From Paenibacillus glycanilyticus NBRC 16618 (GTDB lineage Bacteria > Bacillota > Bacilli > Paenibacillales > Paenibacillaceae): a stretch of DNA of 64,000 nt. The notes below the pieces were generated by a model. The model had not been told where the DNA came from. It searched no databases and saw nothing but the letters and a program-made list of their open reading frames with translations. The first letter of the stretch is position 1; the number at the start of each line of letters is the position of its first letter. Positions 1 through 7,147 of this stretch are shown here, in pieces. The DNA is taken from the NCBI RefSeq assembly GCF_004000805.1, contig NZ_BILY01000003.1:62001-126000 (forward strand), in the 5' to 3' direction. The position numbers and the translations under genes are program-made.

Positions 1-645
1 AGATTCGCCGTCCGCCACCGTGTTGCTAAAGTTAAGATCGCCATGAATCCATTGATGGGGCAGCTCTTTTACGGCCGTTAACCTTCCGGACAAGTCTTTA
101 ACCTGGTTTACGATTGCCGCGGCTTTGTCCGCTCTGGCAATGAATTGTTCGGAAGACTGCATAATGGCGGGAAGCTCATGATGGATCAAGGAGGAATAGG
201 TTTCTTCCAGCAAATAATACGGATCATAGATCGGCTTAAGCGAAATCGTCATGCCGCGAAGCGCCTTTGAGACCCTGGCGGCCGTCTCGCCAAGGGAGTG
301 GATGTGCGCCTTTTGCTCGACGGTCGGCCGTTCTCCCGGAATATACCGGTATAATGCGGCTAACGCACCGTCTTGCAGAACGGAAATCGTATCTCCTGAA
401 CGATTCTCCACGGGTACGGGAACGTTGAAGCCCGGCTGCTGCCGGTAAAGGGCAAAGAGCACTTCATGCTCAAGCGTTACGATGTTTCTGTCCCGGTGAT
501 TGTTATACACGCGAAGAACGTACCGGTCGTCGCCCGCCTTGATCATCCTTGTTGTGTTATTCATCCCGCTCTCTCCCGGTACAACCGTCCATTTCCCATC
601 GAACCGGTACTGCTCAATCAGCGCGGCGATCTCGGTATCTTTCAA
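1..645 (-). CDS. Aminoglycoside phosphotransferase-family (APH/choline kinase-like) protein, C-terminus outside window
   Basis: Partial gene running off the left edge. Translated from 645 it contains an N-lobe (NNTTRMIKAGDDRYVLRVY) and, just before the window edge, the catalytic-loop signature HGDLNFSN typical of APH-fold kinases (HxDxxxxN). Such enzymes phosphorylate small molecules or homoserine-like substrates; the substrate cannot be inferred here. The start is probably TTG at 645, which overlaps the TGA of the upstream MOSC gene, suggesting translational coupling; the first internal ATG lies about 28 codons later. The same strand and overlap place it in one operon with the MOSC gene. The family call is good; the substrate is unknown. 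Confidence 0.75.
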   Translation of the reverse strand, partial: MKDTEIAALIEQYRFDGKWTVVPGESGMNNTTRMIKAGDDRYVLRVYNNHRDRNIVTLEHEVLFALYRQQPGFNVPVPVENRSGDTISVLQDGALAALYRYIPGERPTVEQKAHIHSLGETAARVSKALRGMTISLKPIYDPYYLLEETYSSLIHHELPAIMQSSEQFIARADKAAAIVNQVKDLSGRLTAVKELPHQWIHGDLNFSNTVADGES

Positions 646-1331
646 TCCGAATGGCCTCCCCGCGTCTCTTGCTGCAGCCTTTCAATGCGTCCGGATAGGG
701 TCTGCTTCCAGCTATCGGACAATTCCTCAACCGCAAGCAGTGCCGACATTCCTTCCAAGTCTGCCTTGCCTTTGTACATAACGCGGTTAGCCTCGGCCAG
801 CGTGATGGCTGCCGGATGCCGTTCCAGAACCTTCAAGTTCTCGCCGGCCCCAACCTCGCCTTCCTTCAGCACGCGGAAATAAAATCCGGTGTATCCGGTT
901 TGCTGGACCTGCGCGGCGATCTCCGGCCTCTGATGACGGATCCCAAGCTTAAAGCAAGGCTGCCTTGGCTGGCTTACCTGCACAACCACCTCTCCGGCTT
1001 GAACGACGTCTCCGATGCACAAATCATGCTCCGTCCAATCGGACACCGTCCAGTTCTCGCCGAAAGCGCCGTAGCTCAGCTTATCGCCCAGCCACTCCTC
1101 CCAATACGGGAAATGACGCTCGAAGTAGACGCATACCGCTTTATCCGGACCGCCGTGGTTAACCAGATCCGCCTGACCGTCGCCCGTTAACCCGGTCTTG
1201 CTTAAATAATGCCTGCTTCTCGAGGCTGTCTTGTAAATACCTGTTTGAATGGGCTTGCTTCCATGCATCGCCTCTACCGGCGTTCCTACATTCAGAGAGA
1301 CAATGCGGCTGTTTATTATTTCCCGAGACAT
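642..1331 (-). CDS. MOSC domain protein (YiiM/YflK-like)
   Basis: 229 residues. The MOSC (molybdenum cofactor sulfurase C-terminal) fold is recognisable from the VNHGGPDKAVCVY segment near residue 60 and the GDVVQAGEVVVQVSQPRQPC segment around residue 110, which contains the conserved cysteine of YiiM-like proteins. YiiM-type proteins reduce N-hydroxylated substrates with Mo cofactor in Escherichia coli; whether this homologue does so is inference. The stop codon overlaps the start of the APH-like gene, so the two are probably cotranscribed. The region upstream to 1629 (about 300 bases) holds no convincing gene; I see no clear terminator there. Confidence 0.8.
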   Translation of the reverse strand: MSREIINSRIVSLNVGTPVEAMHGSKPIQTGIYKTASRSRHYLSKTGLTGDGQADLVNHGGPDKAVCVYFERHFPYWEEWLGDKLSYGAFGENWTVSDWTEHDLCIGDVVQAGEVVVQVSQPRQPCFKLGIRHQRPEIAAQVQQTGYTGFYFRVLKEGEVGAGENLKVLERHPAAITLAEANRVMYKGKADLEGMSALLAVEELSDSWKQTLSGRIERLQQETRGGHSD

Positions 1332-1628
1332 TTGCTTCTGATGGCCTCCTGTCCATTTCTATCCTTCCACTATTATAATCTGATAAGGGAGAAGATGGCA
1401 AAAACATCTTTTGGCTCTCTATTATTAATAGCGTTAAGCAGCCGAAAACAGGTATAAATACGGGCTTTTCAGCCGTATTCGAATAGTCTTCCAAGACTAC
1501 TCTTCGACACCGTTCGTAACATTCGAGCCCGTGGTGTCGAAACCGTTTTCTTTGTGTAAGATTATGCGCTTCCCCGGGAAATAAAAGCGGTTGTTATTTC
1601 CTCATTTCCCGGAATCCAATCCCCCTTT

Positions 1629-3260
1629 TTAATGAAGATGGAATTTTCGCTCAATTCGGATGATTTCCCCTTTTGGCCGTTTCAAGCGACTCTGAAGCTT
1701 TGCCAGATGCTGCTTGCGGTATCTTCGGTCCATGACCGTCACGAGGATCAACCATGCCCCCGTTCCGACCGCTCCCCATACGCCAAGCGCAAAGACAGAC
1801 ACCGCTCCGGATAATAACAGCCAGACGAATGCGGCTCGGTCAACGATTGAACCGTAGGATCCTAGATGCCATGGCGCATCGTCCAGCAGCCGGTGTCTGC
1901 CATGCAGCCCGATCTTAATCCAGATCGGAATCATATACGCCAGCTGCAGGCATAACACCGCGAAGCCAAGCAAGCTTGGGATGCCAGCCTCTCCCCCATC
2001 CGCCAGCCTGCCCGCGACAAATAAAACAACCGACAGAAGAGCAGCCGTTCCGATCGCCGGAAGCGGCGATTGCCGCCCGCGCGATACATGGGACAACACT
2101 CTGTTGAAAGGAAGCGCCTGATCCCTGGCAAGACAAAAGATTGCACGCGAGCAGACCAGCATCTCGCTGTTCCCGCTGCCCCATATGGCTGCGGCAATGA
2201 CGAGCAAAACGAGCGAATTCCCTTGCCAGCCGTCAAGCGCCGCGGCGGCAAACAGGCTGTCGCCGCTGCTGAATAAGGCTGTTCCGACGATAGCCGGCAG
2301 AACAAGGGTCAGACACATCAACAGGACGAAGCCCGCGATCATCGTATAGACCGATGACAAGTAGATTGACCAAGGCACCCGAATTCGCGGATCGCTTGTT
2401 TCCTCCGATCCTTGCGCGGCTCCATCCATCCCGAGAAACAGCTTCTGCAGCACAAGCAATCCAATGATAAACGCCCACGGCGTAACATGCCCATCCAGGC
2501 TTGCGTTTTGGAACGTATATAAAAGCGCTGGCGAGTAAACGCTTCGCCCGAACGCAATAAAGATTCCGCCGATTACCGCGGCCAGAACAACCGCGTGAAG
2601 CATGATCCCGGCTTCCTGCAAAGCTCCCGTCCGCCCCGTTCCCCAATGATTAACCGCAGCTTGAACGACGGTAACGAAACACAGCAACATTCCCATCATC
2701 CACCAGGAAGAGTGATAGTCAAGCCATACGGATAATAGTTTATCGAGAATAAAAGCGCAGGCGCCATTCATGAGCGCCATCATGGCGAGATGTCCGGCGA
2801 GTTGAAACCAGGCTGCGTACCAGCCCCATCTTCGGGTACCAAGCGCGGAAGCCCAATGGTAGACGCCGCCCGCCGTGGGCACGGCCGAGGACAACTCCGC
2901 TAGCGAAGCGCTGACCAGAATGCCGAACAAGGCGAGTACGGGCAGTCCGATGCTGACAACGGAGGGCCCTCCCTTCTGCAAGGCCGGTCCCGCAAACAGA
3001 AAGGCAGCCCCGATCAGGCCAAGAGATTGAAACGACAGCCCAAATGATGCAGCCGCTCCAAGACGCCTCCGAAGCTGCTGGGCAAGCCCGAACAGATTCA
3101 GGTCATGCTTATCCTGCTGCGCTTGGGCGTATGTGCCATAAGCCGTCATGCTAATATGCCTCGAAGCCCTAACACTGCGCTGCGCCTTCGCCGTCAACAT
3201 TAAAGCGCAGCCGCAAACAATCGCAAACAGCAGCAATCCGATCCATACCGCCAGCATCAT
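1629..3260 (-). CDS. APC-superfamily amino acid/GABA-type permease
   Basis: Polytopic membrane protein of about 543 residues. After one N-terminal hydrophobic segment and a basic linker (DKHDLNLFGLAQQLRRRLG) comes the APC core: TM1 with ASFGLSFQSLGLIGAAF, then SLAELSSAVPTAGGVYHWASALGTRRWG, a hallmark of the BAT/GABA-permease branch (E/S-x-PTAGG-YhW). About 12 further hydrophobic stretches follow. Import of an amino acid or amine is expected; the substrate is not determinable. I chose the ATG at 3260 because a GGGAGGGG ribosome binding site lies just upstream; an upstream ATG at 3305 lacks one. The extra N-terminal transmembrane segment before the APC core is unusual for the family. Confidence 0.85.
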   Translation of the reverse strand: MMLAVWIGLLLFAIVCGCALMLTAKAQRSVRASRHISMTAYGTYAQAQQDKHDLNLFGLAQQLRRRLGAAASFGLSFQSLGLIGAAFLFAGPALQKGGPSVVSIGLPVLALFGILVSASLAELSSAVPTAGGVYHWASALGTRRWGWYAAWFQLAGHLAMMALMNGACAFILDKLLSVWLDYHSSWWMMGMLLCFVTVVQAAVNHWGTGRTGALQEAGIMLHAVVLAAVIGGIFIAFGRSVYSPALLYTFQNASLDGHVTPWAFIIGLLVLQKLFLGMDGAAQGSEETSDPRIRVPWSIYLSSVYTMIAGFVLLMCLTLVLPAIVGTALFSSGDSLFAAAALDGWQGNSLVLLVIAAAIWGSGNSEMLVCSRAIFCLARDQALPFNRVLSHVSRGRQSPLPAIGTAALLSVVLFVAGRLADGGEAGIPSLLGFAVLCLQLAYMIPIWIKIGLHGRHRLLDDAPWHLGSYGSIVDRAAFVWLLLSGAVSVFALGVWGAVGTGAWLILVTVMDRRYRKQHLAKLQSRLKRPKGEIIRIERKFHLH

Positions 3261-3314
3261 TGAACCCCTCCCTACGATAATGTATGAGGAAGGGCGTTTG
3301 GTCATGTCAGGGCG

Positions 3315-3347
3315 CCAAAAGGCTGCCCGCGTAGGGCAGCCTTTTGG
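3315..3347. terminator. Strong symmetrical hairpin, probable terminator
   Basis: Perfect 14-bp inverted repeat (CCAAAAGGCTGCCC / GGGCAGCCTTTTGG) with a 5-base loop between the small membrane protein gene (ending at 3383) and the permease start. The A/T ends allow termination in either direction; it most likely ends the leftward transcript of the 3383-3706 gene. Confidence 0.8.
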
Positions 3348-3382
3348 ATATGCCGGTTGTCAGCCAGCCTTATGGAAGTTTA

Positions 3383-3706
3383 TTACTCCGTGAACCGAAG
3401 CATCGCAAACGATGCAATCGCCCCTGTTGCCCAGCACAGCGTATGAATAACGAGCCAGCGCCATTTTGACCGATAATCCAGCCGTTTCAAGCTCCATAGA
3501 TTCACCCCGAGGATTAGAAGGGCATAAATCAGAACGATGGCAGTGCCGTAAGCCTTCTGGGAGCCTGTTGACGGCGCCATAAATCCGTAGACAAGAACGA
3601 TTCCGCCGATCAGCACATAAGGAAATACAATTCCGAGCAGCAGATGAGCAATCGCACCGAGCCATTTTTTCCTGTCCATCCACGGATCAGCTCCTTTGTT
3701 CTTCAC
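3383..3706 (-). CDS. Small three-helix membrane protein, unknown function
   Basis: 107 residues with three hydrophobic segments: HLLLGIVFPYVLIGGIVLVYGF, AYGTAIVLIYALLILGVNLW, and WLVIHTLCWATGAIASFAML. Charged residues between them (LKRLDYRSKWRW) suggest a cytoplasmic loop. I do not recognise a family. It sits 24 bases downstream of the DUF3298-like gene on the same strand and ends just before a strong hairpin, so it is probably the last gene of the 5586-3383 run. The alternative overlapping frame at 3360-3683 is cysteine/arginine rich without membrane character and is rejected. Confidence 0.6.
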   Translation of the reverse strand: MKNKGADPWMDRKKWLGAIAHLLLGIVFPYVLIGGIVLVYGFMAPSTGSQKAYGTAIVLIYALLILGVNLWSLKRLDYRSKWRWLVIHTLCWATGAIASFAMLRFTE

Positions 3707-3729
3707 CGCCCGGCATGTCCTGTGCTCTC

Positions 3730-4353
3730 CTAATTATTCGGCACCATAGCGCCAAGTGGACCATTCTCGTTCACAATATCCTGAAGATCGTAGGCCGAGA
3801 TCGGAAAATACGGAAACCCGTAAGCATAAGGCGTTAACTCGTATAAAGCAAAATAAATGACAATCGACCGGTCTGCGATATAGTAGTCTTGATCCGGTCG
3901 GATCGTTCCGAATGGCTCCAGCGTGCTAATGTCGCGTTCCTTAATCTGTTCGCTGACCATTTCGGATATGCGTTGAACATAGGCACTGCCAGGCTTGAAC
4001 AGCTGAGGAAGGCTGTAGGCGTGTCCGGTTGACACGCGAAAGGTCAGCGAGACCTGCAGCGTAAGGCCGTGGCTGCCCCCCGAATAGGCATAGTTGAATA
4101 ACGACAGGCTGAGAATATCCCTCTCATTCGTCTTCACCTCGTAATACCCGCTCATTTCAGCCCGCGGATCATCAAGCGAGCCCTGCTCGTCTACCAGCTG
4201 CTGTGCCGCTTTTCGGATGGATTCATTGATTCGCTTGATTGCATTCTCGTTTGATCCTCCGCTTACATGCGGGATCCAAAGCTCCGCTTTCGGGAATGCC
4301 GCTCTTGCCGATTGGACAATGACTGGAGACTGAAAAGCCATATTCGAAGACAC
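3730..4353 (-). CDS. DUF3298/PdaC-RsiV-like domain protein
   Basis: 207 residues. The C-terminal portion (residues about 110-195) matches the DUF3298 pattern seen in RsiV and PdaC: a YYIADRSIVIYFALYELTPYAYG segment followed by FPISAYDL. The N-terminal part (VSGGSNENAIKRINESIRKAA, later YSGGSHGLTLQVSLTFRVSTG) matches the DUF4163-type module that usually precedes it. In RsiV this pair forms an extracytoplasmic lysozyme-binding domain, yet here I see no signal peptide or membrane anchor, so the protein looks cytoplasmic or exported by other means. It follows the GNAT gene by 4 bases. Confidence 0.7.
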   Translation of the reverse strand: MSSNMAFQSPVIVQSARAAFPKAELWIPHVSGGSNENAIKRINESIRKAAQQLVDEQGSLDDPRAEMSGYYEVKTNERDILSLSLFNYAYSGGSHGLTLQVSLTFRVSTGHAYSLPQLFKPGSAYVQRISEMVSEQIKERDISTLEPFGTIRPDQDYYIADRSIVIYFALYELTPYAYGFPYFPISAYDLQDIVNENGPLGAMVPNN

Positions 4354-4357
4354 CTAC

Positions 4358-4864
4358 CTATTTGGTCAGATGCTCCATTATATGCGGGGTACGTCTCATT
4401 TCATGCCATTCAATACCGCCGTGCGACGATGCCGCTTCCCCAACATATGCAAACCCCGCTCTCTCGTAAAAGGGGATCAGATGCCGTTCGCACATCAGGA
4501 TAATCGCATGGTGTCCGGCCCTGTCGCAGGTTGAGACAAGGCGCTCGAGCAGCATGGCTCCAACTCCCTGTCGTCTTGCCTCCTCCGCAACGGCAACGGT
4601 CAGGATGCAGAAGTTATCGCCTTCCTCCTCATCCTGCTGCTCTCCCTTCATCTCGTCCCCGCATGACCAGGCCGAAGTCCGGATTCCGTTCGTAATGCCG
4701 AGCAGCTTGCCTCCGGACCAGGCCGACCAGAAATAACCCGGGTAATGCTCAAGCCGGTACCGGAACCCTTCCCTGGTTGCAGCCGCTTCCGGAACGTAGC
4801 ATTGCTGCTCCAGCCGAAGCGCTTCTTCCAGTTCCTTTTCTGTGATTAAACGAAGCTCGATCAC
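4358..4864 (-). CDS. GNAT family N-acetyltransferase
   Basis: 168 residues. The acetyl-CoA binding motif A is visible as VAVAEEARRQGVGAMLLERLV (Q/RxxGxG/A), followed by motif B-like ILMCERHLIPFYERAGFAYVG. The fold is that of single-domain GNAT enzymes; the acceptor substrate is unknown. Its start codon at 4864 overlaps the stop of the ABC ATPase gene by 4 bases, so the two are translationally coupled. Confidence 0.85.
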   Translation of the reverse strand: MIELRLITEKELEEALRLEQQCYVPEAAATREGFRYRLEHYPGYFWSAWSGGKLLGITNGIRTSAWSCGDEMKGEQQDEEEGDNFCILTVAVAEEARRQGVGAMLLERLVSTCDRAGHHAIILMCERHLIPFYERAGFAYVGEAASSHGGIEWHEMRRTPHIMEHLTK

Positions 4865-5586
4865 AGCATCATTTTCTCCCGTTCGGTCAATCTTCTGCCT
4901 TTTACGTCGAGCACAAGCTCTCCGTTATTCAAACCGATGATCCGGTCCGCAAACCGTTCCGCCCAATCTCCTTGATCAAGCACGGCAATGACCGTAACGC
5001 CCTGTTCCGTAGTCAGCCGCTTCAAATCGGACAACACGCGGTCCGCCGTATGCGGATCAAGCCCCGCTACCGGCTCGTCCGCTGCAATCACCTTCGCTCC
5101 ATGCACCAATGCCCGGGCCATCGCAATACGCTGGCGCTCGCCGCCGCTCATGGTGCTTGCCTTTTGATGGGCTTTATCCAGCAGTCCCAGCTTTTCGATC
5201 GTATCCATTGCGCCCATGTAATCGTCGTTTCGCAGCATGCCCGTCCATCGGCGCCAAGCAGGCGTCTGCGCAACCGCACCGATGCTCACGTTTTTAAGCC
5301 CTGTCTTGTTCTGGTACAGAACGGGCTTCTCCTCCAGATAAGCAACCGCACGCTTGATTTTCAGCCTGCCCGCCAGCCCTTGCTTGAAAATGTCTTCCCC
5401 TTCAAAGAAATAGCTGCCTCCGCTCCACTTGGTCTGCAGCGCCAAGCTTTTGAGCAGCATCGACTTGCCGCTGCCGCTGGCTCCCTTTATCGCGATAAAT
5501 TGGCCAGACTGAACTTCAAAGCTGATATTTTTCAAGATCGTTGGTCCACCTGGAATTTGTACTCTAAGATTCGATATTCTCAACAT
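4861..5586 (-). CDS. ABC transporter ATP-binding protein (PhnC/lipoprotein-export-like)
   Basis: 241 residues: one nucleotide-binding domain with Walker A GASGSGKS (residues about 35-42), Q-loop region, signature MSGGERQRIAMARAL, Walker B VIAADEP and a late H-loop replaced by VIAVLDQGDWAERF, so the usual switch histidine appears to be Gln or Asp in this position. No permease gene adjoins: the next genes are GNAT and DUF3298, so the transport partner is elsewhere or the ATPase is not a transporter subunit. The start at 5586 lies about 80 bases from the divergent LexA-boxed promoter of the 5748 gene. Confidence 0.8.
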   Translation of the reverse strand: MLRISNLRVQIPGGPTILKNISFEVQSGQFIAIKGASGSGKSMLLKSLALQTKWSGGSYFFEGEDIFKQGLAGRLKIKRAVAYLEEKPVLYQNKTGLKNVSIGAVAQTPAWRRWTGMLRNDDYMGAMDTIEKLGLLDKAHQKASTMSGGERQRIAMARALVHGAKVIAADEPVAGLDPHTADRVLSDLKRLTTEQGVTVIAVLDQGDWAERFADRIIGLNNGELVLDVKGRRLTEREKMML

Positions 5587-5655
5587 AAGTCCATGCCCCT
5601 TTTTTGTAAACGCTTCGCCATTCTATGAATCTAGTTTACGAGAAACAAAAAACAG

Positions 5656-5704
5656 TTTCCACACGAACAAATGTTTGCTATAATAAAAACAGAACAAACG
5701 TTCC
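5656..5704 (+). promoter_or_regulatory. Promoter with two LexA (SOS) boxes upstream of the 74-residue gene
   Basis: A -35 element TTTCCA (5656-5661) and -10 TATAAT (5679-5684) are separated by 17 bases. A LexA-type box CGAACAAATGTTTG (5664-5677) fills the spacer and a second, GAACAAACGTTC (5692-5703), covers the expected transcription start. Both match GAAC-N4-GTT(C/T). The first box is identical to one at 48724-48737 in the lexA/yneA region. Confidence 0.85.
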
Positions 5705-5747
5705 CTAATTGTTATCCCACAATCATTTTGAAGGAGGCTGAATCACC

Positions 5748-5972
5748 ATGAATAAAAGCTGCGAGAACTTTCGTTATTTAGAGAAAGGATGGCCGCGCCG
5801 TGACCTGACGTTTAAATTTTACACGGACGGAACTTTAACGATTATTGATAATCGTGCAGAGGAGGTGATCTCGCCAAATGATTTGAAGGGTGACAGCATG
5901 GACTTCTATGTACGGAGGCGTATCGCCTTTATTAAGAATAAATTGATCGCTGCACAGCAGAAATATGCTTAA
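5748..5972 (+). CDS. 74-residue predicted SOS-induced protein, unknown family
   Basis: Small soluble protein of mixed charge beginning MNKSCENFRYLEKGWPRRD, with a beta-like stretch (LTFKFYTDGTLTIIDNRAEEVISPNDL) and a basic helical tail (YVRRRIAFIKNKLIAAQQKYA). The AGGAGG-type ribosome binding site (GAAGGAGGCTGAATCACC) fixes the ATG at 5748. It is monocistronic: the next gene is on the opposite strand. Two consensus LexA boxes overlap its promoter, so induction by DNA damage is the best-supported statement about its role. I recognise no domain; roles as a division inhibitor, nuclease modulator or DNA-binding protein are all open. Confidence 0.8.
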   Translation: MNKSCENFRYLEKGWPRRDLTFKFYTDGTLTIIDNRAEEVISPNDLKGDSMDFYVRRRIAFIKNKLIAAQQKYA

Positions 5973-5991
5973 TGTCGCTAAACATTTAAAA

Positions 5992-6039
5992 CAGGCGGAA
6001 TACAGGACGCTGGAATAATATGCCCCTGGATTCCGCCTG
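5992..6039. terminator. Long-loop inverted repeat between convergent genes
   Basis: CAGGCGGAAT (5992-6001) pairs with ATTCCGCCTG (6030-6039). It lies between the convergent ends of the 74-residue gene and the 45-residue minus-strand gene. There is no clear T-run after the stem, so a terminator role is only probable. Confidence 0.45.
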
Positions 6040-6046
6040 CGTTGCT

Positions 6047-6184
6047 TTACGGCAGCTGTTTATTAATTCCATTCATGCTTGGAGGACGGTTTGCGAGTTT
6101 GTTCAACTTAAGGCCAATGGCTTCCGATTTAAAACTCGATTGGTTTTGACGGTTTTGCGTTTTGTCGGCTTTATTGAATGGCAT
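6047..6184 (-). CDS. 45-residue basic, Asn/Lys-rich small protein
   Basis: A short gene with a very strong ribosome binding site (GGGAGGTGATGAGC before the ATG at 6184) encoding a hydrophilic peptide rich in Asn, Gln and Lys, starting MPFNKADKTQNRQNQSS and ending GINKQLP. Composition recalls minor small acid-soluble spore proteins, but I cannot assign it to a named family. It is convergent with the SOS-boxed gene. An overlapping plus-strand frame (6020-6238) has no ribosome binding site and is rejected in its favour. Confidence 0.6.
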   Translation of the reverse strand: MPFNKADKTQNRQNQSSFKSEAIGLKLNKLANRPPSMNGINKQLP

Positions 6185-6324
6185 GCTCATCACCTCCCTG
6201 CCTTTATGAGAATGATTAGCATAAATCGCGCGAATTAAACATCGCTTTGGGCTTCGTTGACGTAAGGCTTCGAATAAGGTAGATTGTTCATACGATGAAC
6301 TTCACCAAAGGAGCCGTGCTTTAA

Positions 6325-7068
6325 ATGAAGCAAAACCTTTTCTTTGACCTAGACGACACCCTCATTCACTGCAACAAATATTTCTACTTTGTGATCGAAC
6401 AGTTTGTGGACGCGATGACAACGTGGTTTGCGGGTTATGAAGAGGTAAGCGCAGATGCCGTGCGCAATAAACAGACGGAGATCGATATTGCGGGCGTAGC
6501 GGTGCTCGGATTCAAGAGCGAGCATTTTCCGCAGTCTTTTATTGATACATACCATTATTACTGCGACCTGACAGGCCGCAAAAAGTCCAAGACGGAGCAG
6601 GACTTTCTGTGGAAGCTTGGTTTAAGCGTATATGAGCATGAGACCGAGCCCTATCCGAATATGGAAGCTACGCTTGATAAGCTGGCTGGAGAAGGTCATA
6701 CCCTTCATCTCTATACCGGAGGGGAAATTACGATTCAGCGTCGTAAGATTGAGCAAATGAAGCTGGAGCGGTATTTCGATACGAGAGTATACATTCGCCG
6801 GCATAAGAACAGCGAAGCTCTTGAGCAGATCTTGGCTGAAGGCGGTCATGACCGCCACTTGACCTGGATGATCGGCAACTCGATTCGAACCGATGTTGTA
6901 CCCGCACTTACGGCAGGCATCCACGCCATCCATATGAGAACGGAATCCGAATGGCAGTACAATGTCATTAATATCGAGGTAGAGCCGAAGGGGGCCTTTT
7001 TCACCCTGAGTAACCTGCTCGAGGTTCCTCCGGCAATTCATGACTACGTGAGTCGCAAGCAGCCTTAA
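6325..7068 (+). CDS. HAD-superfamily hydrolase
   Basis: 247 residues. HAD motif I is LFFDLDDTL at residues 4-12, with nucleophile and acid Asp; motif II is LHLYTGGEI near residue 130; motif III/IV is represented by the RHKNSEALEQIL lysine region and LTWMIGNSIRTDVVPALTAGIHAI, in which the usual GDS/GDN is GNS. A helical cap follows motif I. It probably dephosphorylates a small metabolite. The ATG at 6325 is preceded by AAAGGAGCC. It is monocistronic, with a terminator hairpin after the stop. Confidence 0.8.
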   Translation: MKQNLFFDLDDTLIHCNKYFYFVIEQFVDAMTTWFAGYEEVSADAVRNKQTEIDIAGVAVLGFKSEHFPQSFIDTYHYYCDLTGRKKSKTEQDFLWKLGLSVYEHETEPYPNMEATLDKLAGEGHTLHLYTGGEITIQRRKIEQMKLERYFDTRVYIRRHKNSEALEQILAEGGHDRHLTWMIGNSIRTDVVPALTAGIHAIHMRTESEWQYNVINIEVEPKGAFFTLSNLLEVPPAIHDYVSRKQP

Positions 7069-7084
7069 GCTTAATGACATAAAC

Positions 7085-7124
7085 AAAAGGAGTAAAGCGA
7101 CAATTGACCGCCTTACTCCTTTTT
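7085..7124 (+). terminator. Rho-independent terminator
   Basis: AAAAGGAGTAA (7085-7095) pairs with TTACTCCTTTT (7113-7123) and is followed by T. An inner GCG/CGC pair extends the stem. It ends the HAD gene transcript and may also serve topB on the other strand. Confidence 0.75.
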
Positions 7125-7147
7125 CCGTTGAACGATTAATCTAAAGC

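Noticed and set aside
1159..1494. 111-codon minus-strand frame upstream of and overlapping the MOSC gene
   Set aside because: Different frame from the MOSC gene, no ribosome binding site and no family resemblance.
6020..6238. 72-codon plus-strand frame
   Set aside because: No ribosome binding site and it overlaps the 45-residue minus-strand gene, which has a strong one.
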